A DNA stretch of 64,000 nucleotides from Colias croceus. Taxonomy: Eukaryota; Arthropoda; Insecta; Lepidoptera; Pieridae. The stretch covers positions 1,116,001-1,180,000 of the forward strand of contig NC_059539.1 in assembly GCF_905220415.1 (NCBI RefSeq), in the 5' to 3' direction. Below the pieces are notes generated by a model that was given only the letters and a program-made list of their open reading frames with translations, was not told where the DNA came from and made no database searches. A program made the translations under genes and the position numbers. Positions within the stretch are counted from its first letter, which is position 1. The number at the start of each line of letters is the position of its first letter. Below, piece by piece: positions 11,970 through 23,273 of the stretch.

Positions 11970-12353
11970 ATGTCGTGGCCATATCGTAGATTTGCTCATT
12001 TCATGAAATGGCCAATTTAGTTTGGCCAGATCGTTAAATTGCCAACGTTTCACGATTTGGTCATCCACATTTGGCCAGATCGTCGATCTGGCCAAACGTG
12101 GATGGCCATTTCACGAAATTCGACCATTTTTGTTAAAGCGATTCGCTTCTGGCACTCGCCGGCCGCTACCGCGGCACGCTCGCTTTGCTCGCTCGGCTCG
12201 TGCGTTGTTTATTAAAGTCTAACCTAACCTATATTTTATACGTTCTGGCCAAATGTCGATGACCAAATCGTGAAACGTTGACGATTTAACGATCTGACCA
12301 AACTATGTTGGCCATTTCATGAAATGAGCAAATCTACAATATGACCACGACAT
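11970..12353. mobile_element. Foldback MITE with about 110-bp inverted arms
   Basis: Left arm 11970-12080 begins ATGTCGTGGCCATATCGTAG. The right arm, roughly 12245-12353, mirrors it and ends ..TATGACCACGACAT. Repeating words GGCCA, GATCG and TTTCATGAAATG run through both arms, and an internal secondary inverted repeat (ATTTGGCCAGATCG / CGATCTGGCCAAACG, about 12068-12101) sits beside the left arm. The GC-rich middle near 12135-12200 differs from the arms. Possible short duplicated flank ATACAY. Superfamily not assigned. Confidence 0.75.
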
Positions 12354-12419
12354 ACACACCACTAGATATGCAAATATTTCTCCAAGCTAATTTACCTTGT
12401 ACTAATATTATACTAATGT

Positions 12420-12634
12420 TGTACTAATATTGTAAATGTGAAAGTAACTCTGTCTGTCTGTCTGTTACTCAATCACTCCTACTGAACCAATTTGCATGTA
12501 ATTTGGTACCTATAGAGATATTTTGATACCCGAGAAAGGACATAGGATAGGTTTTATCCCGGAAATCCCACGGGAACGGGAATTATGCGGGTTTTTCTTT
12601 GACTGCGCGGGCGATGCCGCGGGCGGAAAGCTAG
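12420..12634 (+). mobile_element. Helitron-like non-autonomous element, body A
   Basis: Contains CTCTGTCTGTCTGTCTG and ends GCCGCGGGCGGAAAGCTAG. The 5' edge is blurred because TACTAATATTATACTAATGT is repeated just before it (12398-12430). Confidence 0.65.
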
Positions 12635-13664
12635 TATATAATAAATATAATATAAACACAACAATGTAACATTCATTCAAATCATACAAACAAACAGACA
12701 TAAACACACAGGCAGAATTTTTTTACGGATTCGTGCTCTATACTGTTTCCCTAATATTGTTTTTTTGAATATATTACATACATACTTACACTTTTTTACT
12801 GTTTTATTATATACGTATAGATTATCATCAATAATTATAAATAAAAAATAATAATAAATTATCATATTACATAATTTGCCATGATTTCAACTTCACTGTT
12901 TTATATAGGTAATTATTTCATTAATATACTAACTACCGAAAATACGCGTAGAACGAGCGAAGAATATTGTGTTTAATTTAGCGTCCGATGAACTTTACGT
13001 AAGTACGGTGAGCCGTGTATGATGGAAGAAAGATTGCGCGCGGCATGGCGCGCTAGGGCGGGGCCCATAACTTTAGAAATTCTCTGCCTTTATGCCCACT
13101 CTTAACAGTAGGTTATTTGAAATAGAAAATGTTAATATATTGATACTCATCATCACAAACTCATTTAACTTTTCAACATGACTTCACGACTACATAGAAA
13201 TAATTGACTACATCAAACATTTTCAATCTAAAGAAAGAGGAAGAATGAATTAATAATAATTTAATTTAATCTTTCGCTCGTCCAAAAAACATCAGTTTGT
13301 TAAGTATTTTAATTATATTTGTTTAGGGCGGGCTACGAACCGGTGGCAGCCCTACATAACAAGAAGGTACAGTCAATTTATTGCAGAACTTTCTGAACTT
13401 ATTAAAGTTTGTTTTCTCTTGGCATCTCGATAAATGTCACTTCTCACACATGTCCTTTTTCTTAAAGGTGAAGATGTAATATACTTTATAAAAGTATTTT
13501 GTGTTATTTCTTTTATTCTTTAATATATTATGGAGGTACATACTTTCTCTTCTCAAGGTTGGCCAGGTTGAACCGGGATGTAAACAATAATGCCAATATA
13601 CCTGTCAGCCCTCAGGAGTAATATTACTTTCTACTGATAAAATATAATGTTCTATTCATTTAAG
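12635..13664. other. No gene recognised
   Basis: AT-rich with one short GC-rich patch (about 13030-13065). Nothing identifiable. Confidence 0.4.
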
Positions 13665-13813
13665 GCGCAAGAGCAACTTTTGTCTCCGCAACTATTTTGT
13701 CTCTCCCATCAACTCTATGGGAGTTGCGTCGCTACGTGCGCGCACTTTCTTACTAGCCCATAGAGTTGATGGGAGAGACAAAACAGTTGCGGAGACAAAA
13801 GTTGCTCTTGCGC
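13665..13813. mobile_element. Near-perfect foldback element, 57-bp arms
   Basis: Left arm 13665-13721 (starts GCGCAAGAGCAACTTTTGTC) pairs with right arm 13757-13813 with a single mismatch in 57 bp. The 35-bp loop is GC-rich. A transcript would form a very stable hairpin. This is most simply a MITE; no target duplication is clear. Confidence 0.8.
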
Positions 13814-13937
13814 GCTAGCTCTTACTAGTCTGAAATCCGAATAAATTCTAGCAATACAAGTGACTCCGCTGTCAAGAATAACATACAAATTGATTCTTGC
13901 TATCCAGCGCCAAATCTTTTATAGAGGCACACTATCA
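13814..13937. other. No gene recognised
   Basis: Short spacer. Confidence 0.35.
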
Positions 13938-14075
13938 TAGTGAAATCCCAAATGTGCCGAGCACACGTGTCAGAAGAGAAACTTCTTTGGCTAGATTCAA
14001 AGATACCAAAACCATCGCCTTAATCCATGACGTGACGGTATTGCCATGACGCGACCTTGAAATTTTACTTTCAAC
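13938..14075 (-). repeat. Dispersed repeat, inverted partner at 40970-41105
   Basis: Shares long matching stretches with the reverse complement of 40970-41105, for example TCCATGACGTGACGGTATT.. followed by CCATGACGCGACCTTGAAAT, and AAAGATACCAAAA further left. Similarity runs for about 140 bp at perhaps 80-85% by eye. Family unknown. Confidence 0.6.
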
Positions 14076-14379
14076 GCGCCTAAAGAAGTTACACTTTAAA
14101 ACGGTTCTAACTGATCAATCCAGAAAATTCTATAGTGTCTATTATATGGAAATAGATAAATACTATTCACATCAGACATGGGATCTCGAATAGGTACACT
14201 TGAACAATTTTAATGGCGGCCGTAAAACTGTCGTTAACTTGCGTTTACTGTCGCATTATAATTTCGTCGATAAACTTGTGTAGGTACATCTTGTGTAGTT
14301 TCAGTTCTATTTGAATTTGACATTGAATTTTAAAGTAATAACGCAAAATGCGTGATCGAAAAATATATTGAAAACAAAT

Positions 14380-14516
14380 CTTAAGCGCATAACTCGAGAA
14401 CAACTGAACCGATTTCGTTAATTCTTTTTTTATTGCATTTCTTGAAGTACGAGGATGGTTCTTATGGAGAGAAAACGTAGAAATGTACCACGGGCGAAGC
14501 CGGGGCGGACCGCTAG
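14380..14516 (+). mobile_element. Helitron-like fragment, body F
   Basis: Contains CTTGAAGTACGAGGATGGTT and ends CGGGCGAAGCCGGGGCGGAC plus CGCTAG. Carries ATAACTCGAGAACAACTGAA upstream, the usual opening block of this body. The 5' edge is not clear. Confidence 0.6.
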
Positions 14517-15028
14517 TTGAAAATAAAAAAAGAGAGACGGACAGAAAAATGTCAAAAATTAACGGTCAGTAAAAAATTCCTTTGCATATGTGTATTCCAT
14601 AATATGGATATTACATAAAATGATTAGGTAATTAAGTTTGACACTAGCACAACAACAAACTTAATAAATCTCGTAGCTACAAATCTACAATGTTCATCTA
14701 ATAAGTGCACTTCAAGATTGTTTATCTAAGAAAAATGAAATTTTCGCCTACGGAACCATCGCTTCTACCAACACGCTTGCTTCACTTTTTGTATGCGCCG
14801 GCGCACCCTTTAATAATAATTTCCGCGATACGTGCGAACTGCAAGACAATAATATATTAAAATGTATGTTTGTTCATTCAGCGAGGAATCATAGACAAAA
14901 GACAATCATCGATCAACGTGGTTCTTTCTGACTAACGCATATAAATATTAGTATTATGCATGGACTGAAGATTTAAAGGTAGTAAAGAATTATGGCGAAA
15001 TTTGAATTCTGTATGTTTTTTATTCTAA
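14517..15028. other. No gene recognised
   Basis: AT-rich spacer. Confidence 0.35.
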
Positions 15029-15144
15029 CTAGCTGTGCCCCGCGTTCGAAATAATTTTTCAAATCGGACCAGTAGTTCCTGAGATTGTAAGATGAGATGA
15101 ACAAACAAACTCTTCAGCTTCTTAATATTAAAAGTATCTATAGA
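15029..15144 (-). mobile_element. Helitron-like element, body D, internally deleted
   Basis: CTAGCTGTGCCCCGCG at one edge, ACTCTTCAGCTT and TTAATATTAAAAGTATCTA at the other. It is only 116 bp against about 190-250 for fuller D copies, the middle being lost. A second stub (CTAGCTGTATCCCGC) begins at 15152. Confidence 0.55.
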
Positions 15145-17209
15145 GTATAGACTAGCTGTATCCCGCTTTTTTACCCGCATTCCTCTTATTGGTATTTACG
15201 TTACTTTAAAAACTACACTCCTGTAGGTACTTACATAAATAAGTTTTTATAGGTGGACCCTTAAAAACAGTAAAATCTCTCAAATCAACAGGTCTTTGGC
15301 CTTTGCCTAAAATATTCGAAACAAATGTTTTTTTTGTTACGGAAGGTAAGTTATTAAGGAAAAATGAACTGTTGTTAAATCGCAAATTGAGATTTAGAAA
15401 TCATCAATTAAAACTGGTTCCAAAGCCCAATGTTTACCTACTATTATTACACAGTGACTAGTGTAAGATCATTTCGTAACATATGTTTTTCTTGTCAAGT
15501 TTTAAAAATTAGAATCGTAAAATCGTTTAGTATTAAAATAAACACGATTTTGCGAGTTCATGACACCTACATACCTACATTATAGGTATAAATAAATATG
15601 GAAAAGGGCTGAGAATTGAGATTTATTTGGTCTATTTTTAGCATTTTTTTTGCAAAATTTTTGTTAGTCACGTACCCTTAAAACGGATAGGTAGGTACCT
15701 ATGAGTGTTATAGGAAATATTGAAATGGAAACCAATATTGGCTTGTGCTAGACAAAAATAAAAATAGTTACTCTTGGAGTAAAATAATTCAAAGTTCAAA
15801 ACTCAATTTTAATAACAAAAAAAATAAAAATCAAAGTAAGACTCCCTTTTTTGTAAACCTTAATTAACTGGAATTAAACAACAAGAAGCATTGTTTAATT
15901 CCAGTTAATTAAGGTTTTTAACTTTAAAAACAATTATTTTTAAATATCACGTACCTACCTAGTTAACTACCTATGTAATAAAAAAAGAAATAATTTATCA
16001 TAGATATCTATTATCAAGCTAGGTAGGAAGCTAGACACGTATTTAAATACTTAAAAAGATAATTAAATCACCTACCTACAGCATAAATAACGTCATATCT
16101 CCAAATCTTCAAAACGCGAATAAAATCTATGCAATATTAGAAAGGCTAGTTTTTGCAGTCGCTTCGAGGGGACTGGGCGGGAGGCGTGCCTCGTAGTGAG
16201 GAGGCGCCAAAATGTCCGTAAGAAACTGTTTACTATTTTGAGTTTAGACTGACTAATTATATAATTATAAGCTGTAACTATGTTCTACGCTTCTCAGGCA
16301 TACAGTCTCATAGATAGTCACATCTAAAATACGTGAAAAAGACGTACAGTTTTTTCTATTTTTTGACAGTTATAGAGCAAACTCATTTCATGAAAATGTA
16401 GGTACCTATCAGTATAAAAAACAAAGAGATTTTTTTTTATTTACCATCTCATACGTAGTTGAAACGGTAAAAAATAGCAATGCAAATAGTTAGGTATTGG
16501 AATGCGAGAAATGAATATCCAATTGTAAATGTTAACATTTTTGTCGTACAAGTAAGTATTAAAAAAAAACGTCCTTGTAAAAAGGCTACCTACAGGATAT
16601 AAATAAATTAACTTCAATCTTTGTTCTCATTAACAAAAGCAAAAATATCTCTGGTATTTAATTCAAGAAACAGTACCTACATTAATAATTAAGTGAATTA
16701 AAATCGGGGAACTACATAAACAAAATACAATAGGTTATTGACACACACAAGTTAAAATGAAAGAAACCCAAGAAACCAGTCACGTTGTCGGCCACGTTAA
16801 TTATAATTTATATTTATAACAGACTAGTTTGTTTGTGGTTTAAATGTTGTTCTTGATTAACTTTATAATTTATATTATAATTTTTTACGACGGGAACAAA
16901 TTCAACAAATAAAAAGTAACATTTCTACCATTTAAACGATGTAACTACAGTCTTTACACACGTATTACATAAAGCATACATAGCTATGTATAGAAAGTAA
17001 ACAGAACAATATGTCCAATACATCCAGGGGCTGGTAAACATGGGCTCAGCACGTGACTCCGTTTATCGAATATTGAACTCGGCGCGTGTTTCAATATTCA
17101 CTACCTATACAGTACTAAAACGTTTGTTTGTCTAGACTCTAGTGCAGCCCTGAAATGTGGAGAAAAATAATGATGTTTGGGTCGATTGAAACTAAATGGT
17201 CTTCCATCT
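15145..17209. other. No gene recognised
   Basis: AT-rich apart from a GC-rich patch near 16155-16215. The one notable structure is the perfect hairpin at 15855-15917. Confidence 0.4.
15855..15917. repeat. Perfect 27-bp-stem hairpin
   Basis: Left arm 15855-15881 (AAACCTTAATTAACTGGAAT..) and right arm 15891-15917 are exact reverse complements, with a 9-base loop (CAAGAAGCA). It has no flanking element that I can delimit. Stem length is in the range of a small-RNA precursor, but a recent palindromic insertion explains it equally well. Confidence 0.75.
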
Positions 17210-17412
17210 TCACTACATACTAGTATGAAACAAAGTCGCTTTCTCTCATCTCTGTCCCTATCTATGTCCCTTTGTATGCTTAAATCTTTAAAACTATGCA
17301 ACGGATTTTGACGCGGTTTTTTTTTAATAGATAGAGTGATTCAAGGGGAAGGTTTTAGTATATAATTTATTAGTTTTTAGACAAAGCAGGCGAAGCCGCG
17401 GGCGGAAGCTAG
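17210..17412 (+). mobile_element. Helitron-like non-autonomous element, body C
   Basis: Opens TCACTACATACTAGTATGAA and ends GGCGAAGCCGCGGGCGGAAG plus CTAG. It carries a small insertion (TCTCATCTCTGTCCCTATC) relative to the copy at 4510. Confidence 0.65.
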
Positions 17413-18097
17413 TATTGATTAAATTTGATTAACTCTAATAGTGATTTATAATGAATCAAACTTTGTGATTTCATCAAATTATGAACTGTTACAAAAATAA
17501 TATTAAAAAGAATTGTAGACTTTAGGTACATAGGTAAGTGGCAGAGAATTTATTTTTATTTAGTGAAATAAATAAAAACAGTACAACATTTGAGTCTAAT
17601 ATAAAGGGCGCTATACCACAGATTAGTAAACAGTTTTACGAAATGCTAATTGCTAAACCTACCTACTTCTATTGTACAGTGCAAGTACACCTTAACACAC
17701 TTTTATCGAACGTACTTAAAAACCAACCCTTTAAAGATAAAAAAAAACCTAATCATTTATCAATTTAATTATATTTTTTCCTGTTACGCCATCTTACATC
17801 CACCATTATTTTCAACATCCACTTTGAAAGCAAATAAAACTTTCTACATAATAATATATGGCATAAATAACCAACCCGGTGTTACGGTGTCCACTGTGGA
17901 ACGCCTTTCACCGACAAGTTCTACATGCAATTATGAACTGACACTGTGTGTAATTAGGGGGCATAATTGCGTGATTACGACACGTTGGTTAGATATTTGG
18001 GACGGCTGTTCAGCTCGCACGTGACTGCGTGTGCGTAAATGTTAGGTGTAATACAGATGTGTGAAGATGCGCATTTTATGTTTCGTTACATAAAATA
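17413..18097. other. No gene recognised
   Basis: Two overlapping frames of 76 and 124 codons (17538-17768, 17650-18024) show no family features and I take them as chance. Confidence 0.4.
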
Positions 18098-18292
18098 CTA
18101 GCTTTCCGCCCGCGGCTTCACCCGCTTTGTCTAAAACCTAATAAATTATATACTAAAACGTTCCTCTTGAATCACTCTATCTATTAAAAAAAACCGCATC
18201 AAAATCCGTTGCGTAGTTTTAAAGAAAGGGACATAGGGACAGCGAAAGCGACTTTGTTTTATACTATGTAGGTACCTACTACCTAGTGATGA
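18098..18292 (-). mobile_element. Helitron-like non-autonomous element, body C
   Basis: CTAGCTTTCCGCCCGCGGCT at the left edge. The right edge shows ACTATGTA..TAGTGATGA with a short GTACCTACTACC-type insertion near the terminus. Confidence 0.65.
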
Positions 18293-18590
18293 TAATTAGA
18301 AAAACATTAAAAACATGCAAATGTTTCTACTCTATGGGTCATAAATTAGATTTTACCTATAATTTTTTAATGAATGTTTTAATAATGCACTTCCATACAT
18401 GTAATATTTCGTAATAATCATATACCGTGGTATTTTGAGTTCATGTAATCTCTCTAATTTAGTGTTGGAATTCTTAAATATTTTTTAATTAGAATAAATA
18501 ACGAATTAACTTTTTTTGCTTTATGGTCACGTTGATTCAAATATGTTAGTATAATTTGGACTTGTATAATTTAACGTAATTTATAAACAA
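18293..18590. other. No gene recognised
   Basis: AT-rich spacer. Confidence 0.35.
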
Positions 18591-18844
18591 CTAGCTATTC
18601 CCCGCGGTTTCACCACATATTAGAGAATAGTTACTTCGTGTTTCACTCGCATTGCTCCGTTCCTGTTGGTCTTAGCGTGATGATATATACTATATAGCCT
18701 ATAGCCTTCCTCGATAAATGGGCCATCTAACACCAAGGAATTTTTAAAATCGGACCAGTAGTTCCCGAGATTAGCGCGTTCAAACAAACAAACAAACAAT
18801 CAGACAAGCAAACAAACTCTTCAGCTTTATAATATTAGTATAGA
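18591..18844 (-). mobile_element. Helitron-like non-autonomous element, body D
   Basis: CTAGCTATTCCCCGCGG at the left edge and TTCAGCTTTATAATATTAGT plus ATAGA at the right. It includes GGTCTTAGCGTGATGATAT and an (AAAC)n run. At 254 bp this is one of the longer D copies, with an extra block near 18625-18645. Confidence 0.7.
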
Positions 18845-19268
18845 TTAAGACGATATATTTATTAGGCTTCCTATGGTAAAATGAAAAAACGCGATATGAA
18901 ATCACGGGTCAGATCATTTTTATAGTGTGTAAGTGCAAGTGGCATTAAAAAAAATCATAAATTGTTGAATTTTATAACACTTATATTATACTAACATCAT
19001 TTTCATTTTAAAAGAAGCTGATTTAAAATAGATATTTGATATTACATTTATATACATGTAGGTATTGCTGAAAGATAAAGATGAAACAAAACGGTCGAGA
19101 GTTCGCATTTTTATGTGTTATTCACCTGTTGATTTTTAATTATTCATTCGACACACAACATAAAATAAGAATAAAAATAATAAACTGTACAACATTCTCA
19201 CATAAACAACACGTTTAAAATTATTTTTAAACTTTAACAAACTTTAAAAAAAAACATACCTAGATCCT
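18845..19268. other. No gene recognised
   Basis: AT-rich spacer. Confidence 0.35.
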
Positions 19269-19477
19269 TCCTACTAATATTATAAATGCAAAAGTTTGTG
19301 CGGATGTGTGTGTGTTTGTTACTCTTTCACGCAAATACTACTGAACCGATTACAATGAAATTTAGCACACATATAGATGGTAACTTGAATTAACACATAG
19401 GATAGGTTTTATCTCGAAAATCCCACGGGAACGGGAACTATGCAGGTTTTCCTTTGAAAACGCGGGCGGAAATCTAG
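19269..19477 (+). mobile_element. Helitron-like non-autonomous element, body B
   Basis: Opens TCCTACTAATATTATAAAT and ends AACGCGGGCGGAAATCTAG. The GAAGCCGCGGG hairpin half found in other copies is missing. Confidence 0.65.
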
Positions 19478-19850
19478 TGTTTTATAAACCTATAATTATA
19501 AACCTAAGTTATAAACGTACCAAATACAAGTAGCTACATATGAAAACCCTCATACAATAGTCTCCTAAAACGCTTTTAACCTCTCAATAGTGTAAATAGA
19601 AATAAGGTTACAGCCTTCAGTACGATATTTGTCCCCACCGCCCGCCTAGCAACAGGCGAGGGCGGACCTCCTTGTAAAGTAAGTAGGTATTAGATTAGTG
19701 GCCATTTGTATTTATTACACTCTTACGAATTCCTTTTATAATTGTTTATTTAGTTGATCTATTAGGTTGTCTTTTATTTTGTATTTGATATTGTTTTTGT
19801 ACAATGGAGGTTTTACCGAATTGGCTAGTGAAAACATGTCTATCAAATTA
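19478..19850. other. No gene recognised
   Basis: AT-rich, with a GC-rich patch around 19635-19670. Confidence 0.35.
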
Positions 19851-20039
19851 GTTTTCAAAGAAAAACCCGCATAGTTCCCGTTCCCGTGGGATTTCCGGGA
19901 TTAAACTTAGCCTATGTGTTAATTCAAGTTACCCTCTATATATGTGCTAAATTTCATTGTAATCGCTCCAGTAGTATTTGCGTGAAAGAATAACAAACAC
20001 ACATCCATCCTCACAAACGCAATTATAATATTAGTAGGA
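19851..20039 (-). mobile_element. Helitron-like element, body B, lacking its 3' terminus
   Basis: Begins directly at TTTTCAAAGAAAAACCCGC, so the CTAG hairpin end is missing. The other end (ATAATATTAGTAGGA) is intact. Confidence 0.6.
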
Positions 20040-20516
20040 TAGGATATTAGAAGTATACTGGAATTTGGGTTTTTAGTAGTAACACGAGGAGCTAAATCTT
20101 AATACAAATTAATCGTTAAATTGAAAATAATTGCACTTAGCGGATACAGTGTGTATGGTGCAACATAATCAGGTTGAAACAACTTTCAAAAATCACTTTC
20201 GTTTCGTTAACTGGGCAAGTGAATATTGAGTTAATTTCATTAATTAGATCCCATGTATGTCAGTTAATGAGACTTGTATATACAATGTTATCTAAGTCAA
20301 TACTATTTAGATACAAAATCAATATTGGTGTCAATCTTCACCATACAATTTTACGAAGCAAGGAGATCGGCAATCTGATTAGTAGGTAGTAGGTCCTACC
20401 TATCTCCTTTTATAACAGTTTTTGAAACTCAAACTCAAACATTATTTATTCAATTAGATTCTTCTAGAAGCACTTTTTAACATTTACCATCGAGTTTACA
20501 TAACAACTAGCTGTGC
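20040..20516. other. No gene recognised
   Basis: AT-rich. A sequence at 20428-20460 (CAAACTCAAACATTATTTAT..) resembles an antisense retrotransposon tail but cannot be delimited. Confidence 0.35.
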
Positions 20517-20672
20517 TCCGCGGTTTCACCTGCATTGCTCCGCTCCCGTTGATCTTAGCGTGACGATATATATAGCCTTCCTCGATAAATGGGCTATCTA
20601 ACAACGAAATAATTTTTCAAATCGGACCAGTAGTTCCTGAGATTAGCGCGTTCAAACAAACAAACAAACTCT
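20517..20672 (-). mobile_element. Helitron-like element, body D, 5'-truncated
   Basis: CTAGCTGTGCTCCGCGG edge present. It stops in the (AAAC)n run without the AGCTTTATAATATT end. Confidence 0.6.
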
Positions 20673-21137
20673 TTCTCGCGTCAACCACTGTACCAAGGAG
20701 GCGGTCAAAAACCAACACATAAAATACCCTAAATAAATCAACAACACACAAAGCCGCTACCTAATTTCTTTAAAACGAAATCATAAAAGTGTTAATTAAC
20801 TACAGTGATATAAAAGCACTGCTTCGGCTTCAGTCTATCCAATGATTAAATAACTTTGAAGTCCCGCTGTCACTCACGAGACGTTTAATTATCATTTTAC
20901 TTAAATTTCATTTCGGTTTAAATGTACTGTTGAGAATTTTAGATATAGTCTGCGAATAAAGACAACATAATGTGGGACCATTTATGACATAAAAATGGAC
21001 TTTTAAATTTTCTTTTATTATAACAAATAAAAGATAGAGTCAAATGGAGGCTCCTAAGACTCACTTTGGGTCCCTGCGTCACGTACGTTTAATAGTATGA
21101 CTAAAACAGATTTTTTCTTTTTAGTACCTAATCACTA
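20673..21137. other. No gene recognised
   Basis: AT-rich spacer. Confidence 0.35.
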
Positions 21138-21322
21138 TCACTACATAGTATAAAACAAAGTCGCTTTCTCTGTCCCTATGTTCCTTTGTATGCTTAAATC
21201 TTTAAAACTACGCAACGGATTTTGATGCGGTTTTTTTTTATAGAGTGATTCAAGAGGAAGGTTTTAGTATATAATTTATTAGGTTTTAGACAAAGCGGGC
21301 GAAGCCGCGGGCGGTAAGCTAG
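21138..21322 (+). mobile_element. Helitron-like non-autonomous element, body C
   Basis: Opens TCACTACATAGTATAAAAC and ends GCCGCGGGCGGTAAGCTAG. Closely matches the copy at 4510-4697. Confidence 0.7.
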
Positions 21323-21808
21323 TGGTAAATAAATTAACACTCCTCTCTATAACCTTCTTGGTCATCCACGCAAAAATGACTAAACTAATTTAGATAAAAT
21401 TGATCTAAAAATGTTAATAATTTAACGTGGTAAACGTAAGCGAAGCCAAAGCCCAAAACACATGCTATATGAACACTTTTCCTTGATCTTTACAAACACT
21501 TCAATCTATTGATAAGGGTGCAATGAACAAACTTAAAAAGCGATTAATTCCAAGCGGAAATATGGATTTGACTATTGACTTATACAAACAAACAAACATA
21601 ATATATCATGAATAGTGAGGGTATGTTAGGGCAATGCGTTATCGATTGTGGTGATAAGAGTGTATTGACCCCTAATGACGCACGGCCGCGTCATGCACTA
21701 GAGTACATCACTAGTTATTGCCTTGGGACACTTTAGAATAGTGATGTGACACGTATTGTCGATAAGGATAAAAGTTATACAATTATTTTGATGTCTGTTG
21801 ACAAACTT
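21323..21808. other. No gene recognised
   Basis: AT-rich spacer up to the U2 chimera. Confidence 0.35.
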
Positions 21809-21822
21809 AGGGAAAATATTAT

Positions 21823-21876
21823 TAAGCTGAAAAGAACAGATACTACACTTTGATCTTAGCCAAAAGGCCGAAAGCG
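21823..21876 (-). pseudogene. U2 snRNA 5'-end fragment
   Basis: On the minus strand the sequence contains GGCCTTTTGGCTAAGATCAA followed by AGTGTAGTATCTGTTC, the highly conserved U2 region that includes the branch-site recognition sequence GTAGTA. It covers about the first 60 nucleotides of U2. The 5' end is altered (GCTTTCGGCC where U2 has GCTTCTCGGCC) and the match ends after CAGCTTA. No snRNA promoter or 3' half is present, so this is a fragment and not a gene. Confidence 0.85.
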
Positions 21877-21990
21877 GCTCGACGGAACACAGTGGGGTTT
21901 TAGTCGGTAAGAATCCGACATAACCCACGGCTCCTTCCCCGGGGGCCGTGGGTATCTTTGGAAGATTTCCCCACTATAATAAAAAAAAAA
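21823..21990 (+). mobile_element. Retrotransposed chimera: antisense U2 snRNA piece joined to a GC-rich poly(A)-tailed tail
   Basis: Flanked by a 14-bp direct repeat, AGGGAAAATATTAT, at 21809-21822 and 21991-22004, which is a target-site duplication. The insert reads on the plus strand: antisense U2 5' half (21823-21876), then about 100 bp of hairpin-rich sequence (ACCCACGGCTCCTTCCCCGG.. GGCCGTGGGT), then poly(A) (21981-21991). Poly(A) plus a 14-bp duplication indicates LINE-type target-primed insertion. The GC-rich part is probably the 3' end of a retrotransposon that I cannot name. Confidence 0.75.
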
Positions 21991-22110
21991 AGGGAAAATA
22001 TTATGCTAACCTACGTTTGTTTACAAGCTAACTATTAAACTACTGCGTACAATTGGTTTCTATGTAGATTCATGGTTTGAAATAAAAATATTCTATAATT
22101 TATTTAAATA

Positions 22111-22340
22111 CTAGCTTTCCGCCTGCGGCTTCGCCCGCGTTTTCAAAGAAAAACCCGCATAGTTCCCGTTCCCGTGGGATTTCCGGGATAAAACCTAGCC
22201 TATGTTGCTCAGTGAAGATGCAGCTTTCTAATGGTGAAAGAATTTTTGAAATCGGTCCAGTAGTTTATGCATGAAAACCATACATACATACATACATAAT
22301 TACAAACCTTTTCTCTTTATAATATTAGTATAAGTATAGA
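22111..22340 (-). mobile_element. Helitron-like non-autonomous element, body E
   Basis: CTAGCTTTCCGCCTGCGGCT at the left; TATAATATTAGTATAAGTAT then AGA at the right. It has a (CATA)n run where the 10661 copy has (AAAC)n, so the simple-repeat segment varies between copies. Confidence 0.68.
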
Positions 22341-23075
22341 TTCGAAAGCAAACCCAGTTACTCTCACGTGTGTAAAAACGAGAGAAAACTAAAACTATGT
22401 CAGAACCATTTTCAAGGGCCATTACGATCAAAATACCTTCACCTTTCTACCTGTATTGCAAAATAAACCCTATTCCGATGGACTAACGTAGATATTTAAA
22501 TAAAGATAAACTACCTATATATGCAATTACAAAATGTTTACATTCTAAAAATAAACCATATCTTATGTCACGTAGAAGTGTGCTATTTTAAAATATTTTA
22601 CATAACTTGGTATGTAAATGTAATTAAACACCTATAGAAGTTAACCTTTATATTTACATTATGTAGGTATGTTTTGGATTAATATTTTTCATAATAGGTA
22701 AAACGATTCAACATATAAAGCGATTTGAATGAAAATAATTGGAATGATAGTCGAAAACTCAGTCTAATTTATCAAAAATGCGAAATACATAATATAGGAT
22801 GTAAAAACTCTACACATTGTATAATTCGCAAGTGAAACCGCGGGTTACAACTAGTAATGAAATAAATTTACGCACGAAGTCAGTGCATCAAAATATAAGT
22901 GTTATTACTTATTTCCCTAAAATGAATCAAATTGGACCGACACAACCGACCACATTTTATCTACATATTTCCTACAAGGTAAATATGGGGCTTGATAAGC
23001 CTAACGAGCTCGTAAATTATATTTAAATTTGGTTTTAGTTTATGTTAAAACTTAAATAGGAAATCTTAAAGAAAA
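22341..23075. other. No gene recognised
   Basis: AT-rich. A short word CAAGTGAAACCGCGGGTTACAAC-like near 22830 may be a Helitron scrap. Confidence 0.35.
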
Positions 23076-23273
23076 TCTATATATATAAAACTCAAAGGTG
23101 ACTGATATAGTGATCTATCAACGCACAGCCCAAACCACTGGACGTATCGGGCTGAAATTTGGCATGCAGGTAGATGTCATAATGTAGGCGTCCCCTAAGA
23201 AAGGACTTCCCGAAATTCTTGCCGGAACGGGGAAAAACGGGGATGCACGTACAAAGTCGTGGGCGGAAGCTAG
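23076..23273 (+). mobile_element. Helitron-like element, body G
   Basis: Opens TCTATATATATAAAACTCAA and ends AGTCGTGGGCGGAAGCTAG. The interior (GCACAGCCCAAACCACTGGA, GGGCTGAAATTTGGCATGCA) is unlike the other bodies. 198 bp. Confidence 0.6.

Noticed and set aside
12216..12232. Telomere-like TAACCTAACC
   Set aside because: Only two units of the insect telomere repeat, inside a foldback element.
17650..18024. 124-codon plus-strand frame
   Set aside because: No domain, no codon-usage signal visible, low-complexity AT-driven composition.
21817..21880. Functional U2 snRNA gene on the minus strand
   Set aside because: Only the first 60 or so bases are present, altered at the 5' end, inside a retrotransposed insert with target duplication and poly(A).
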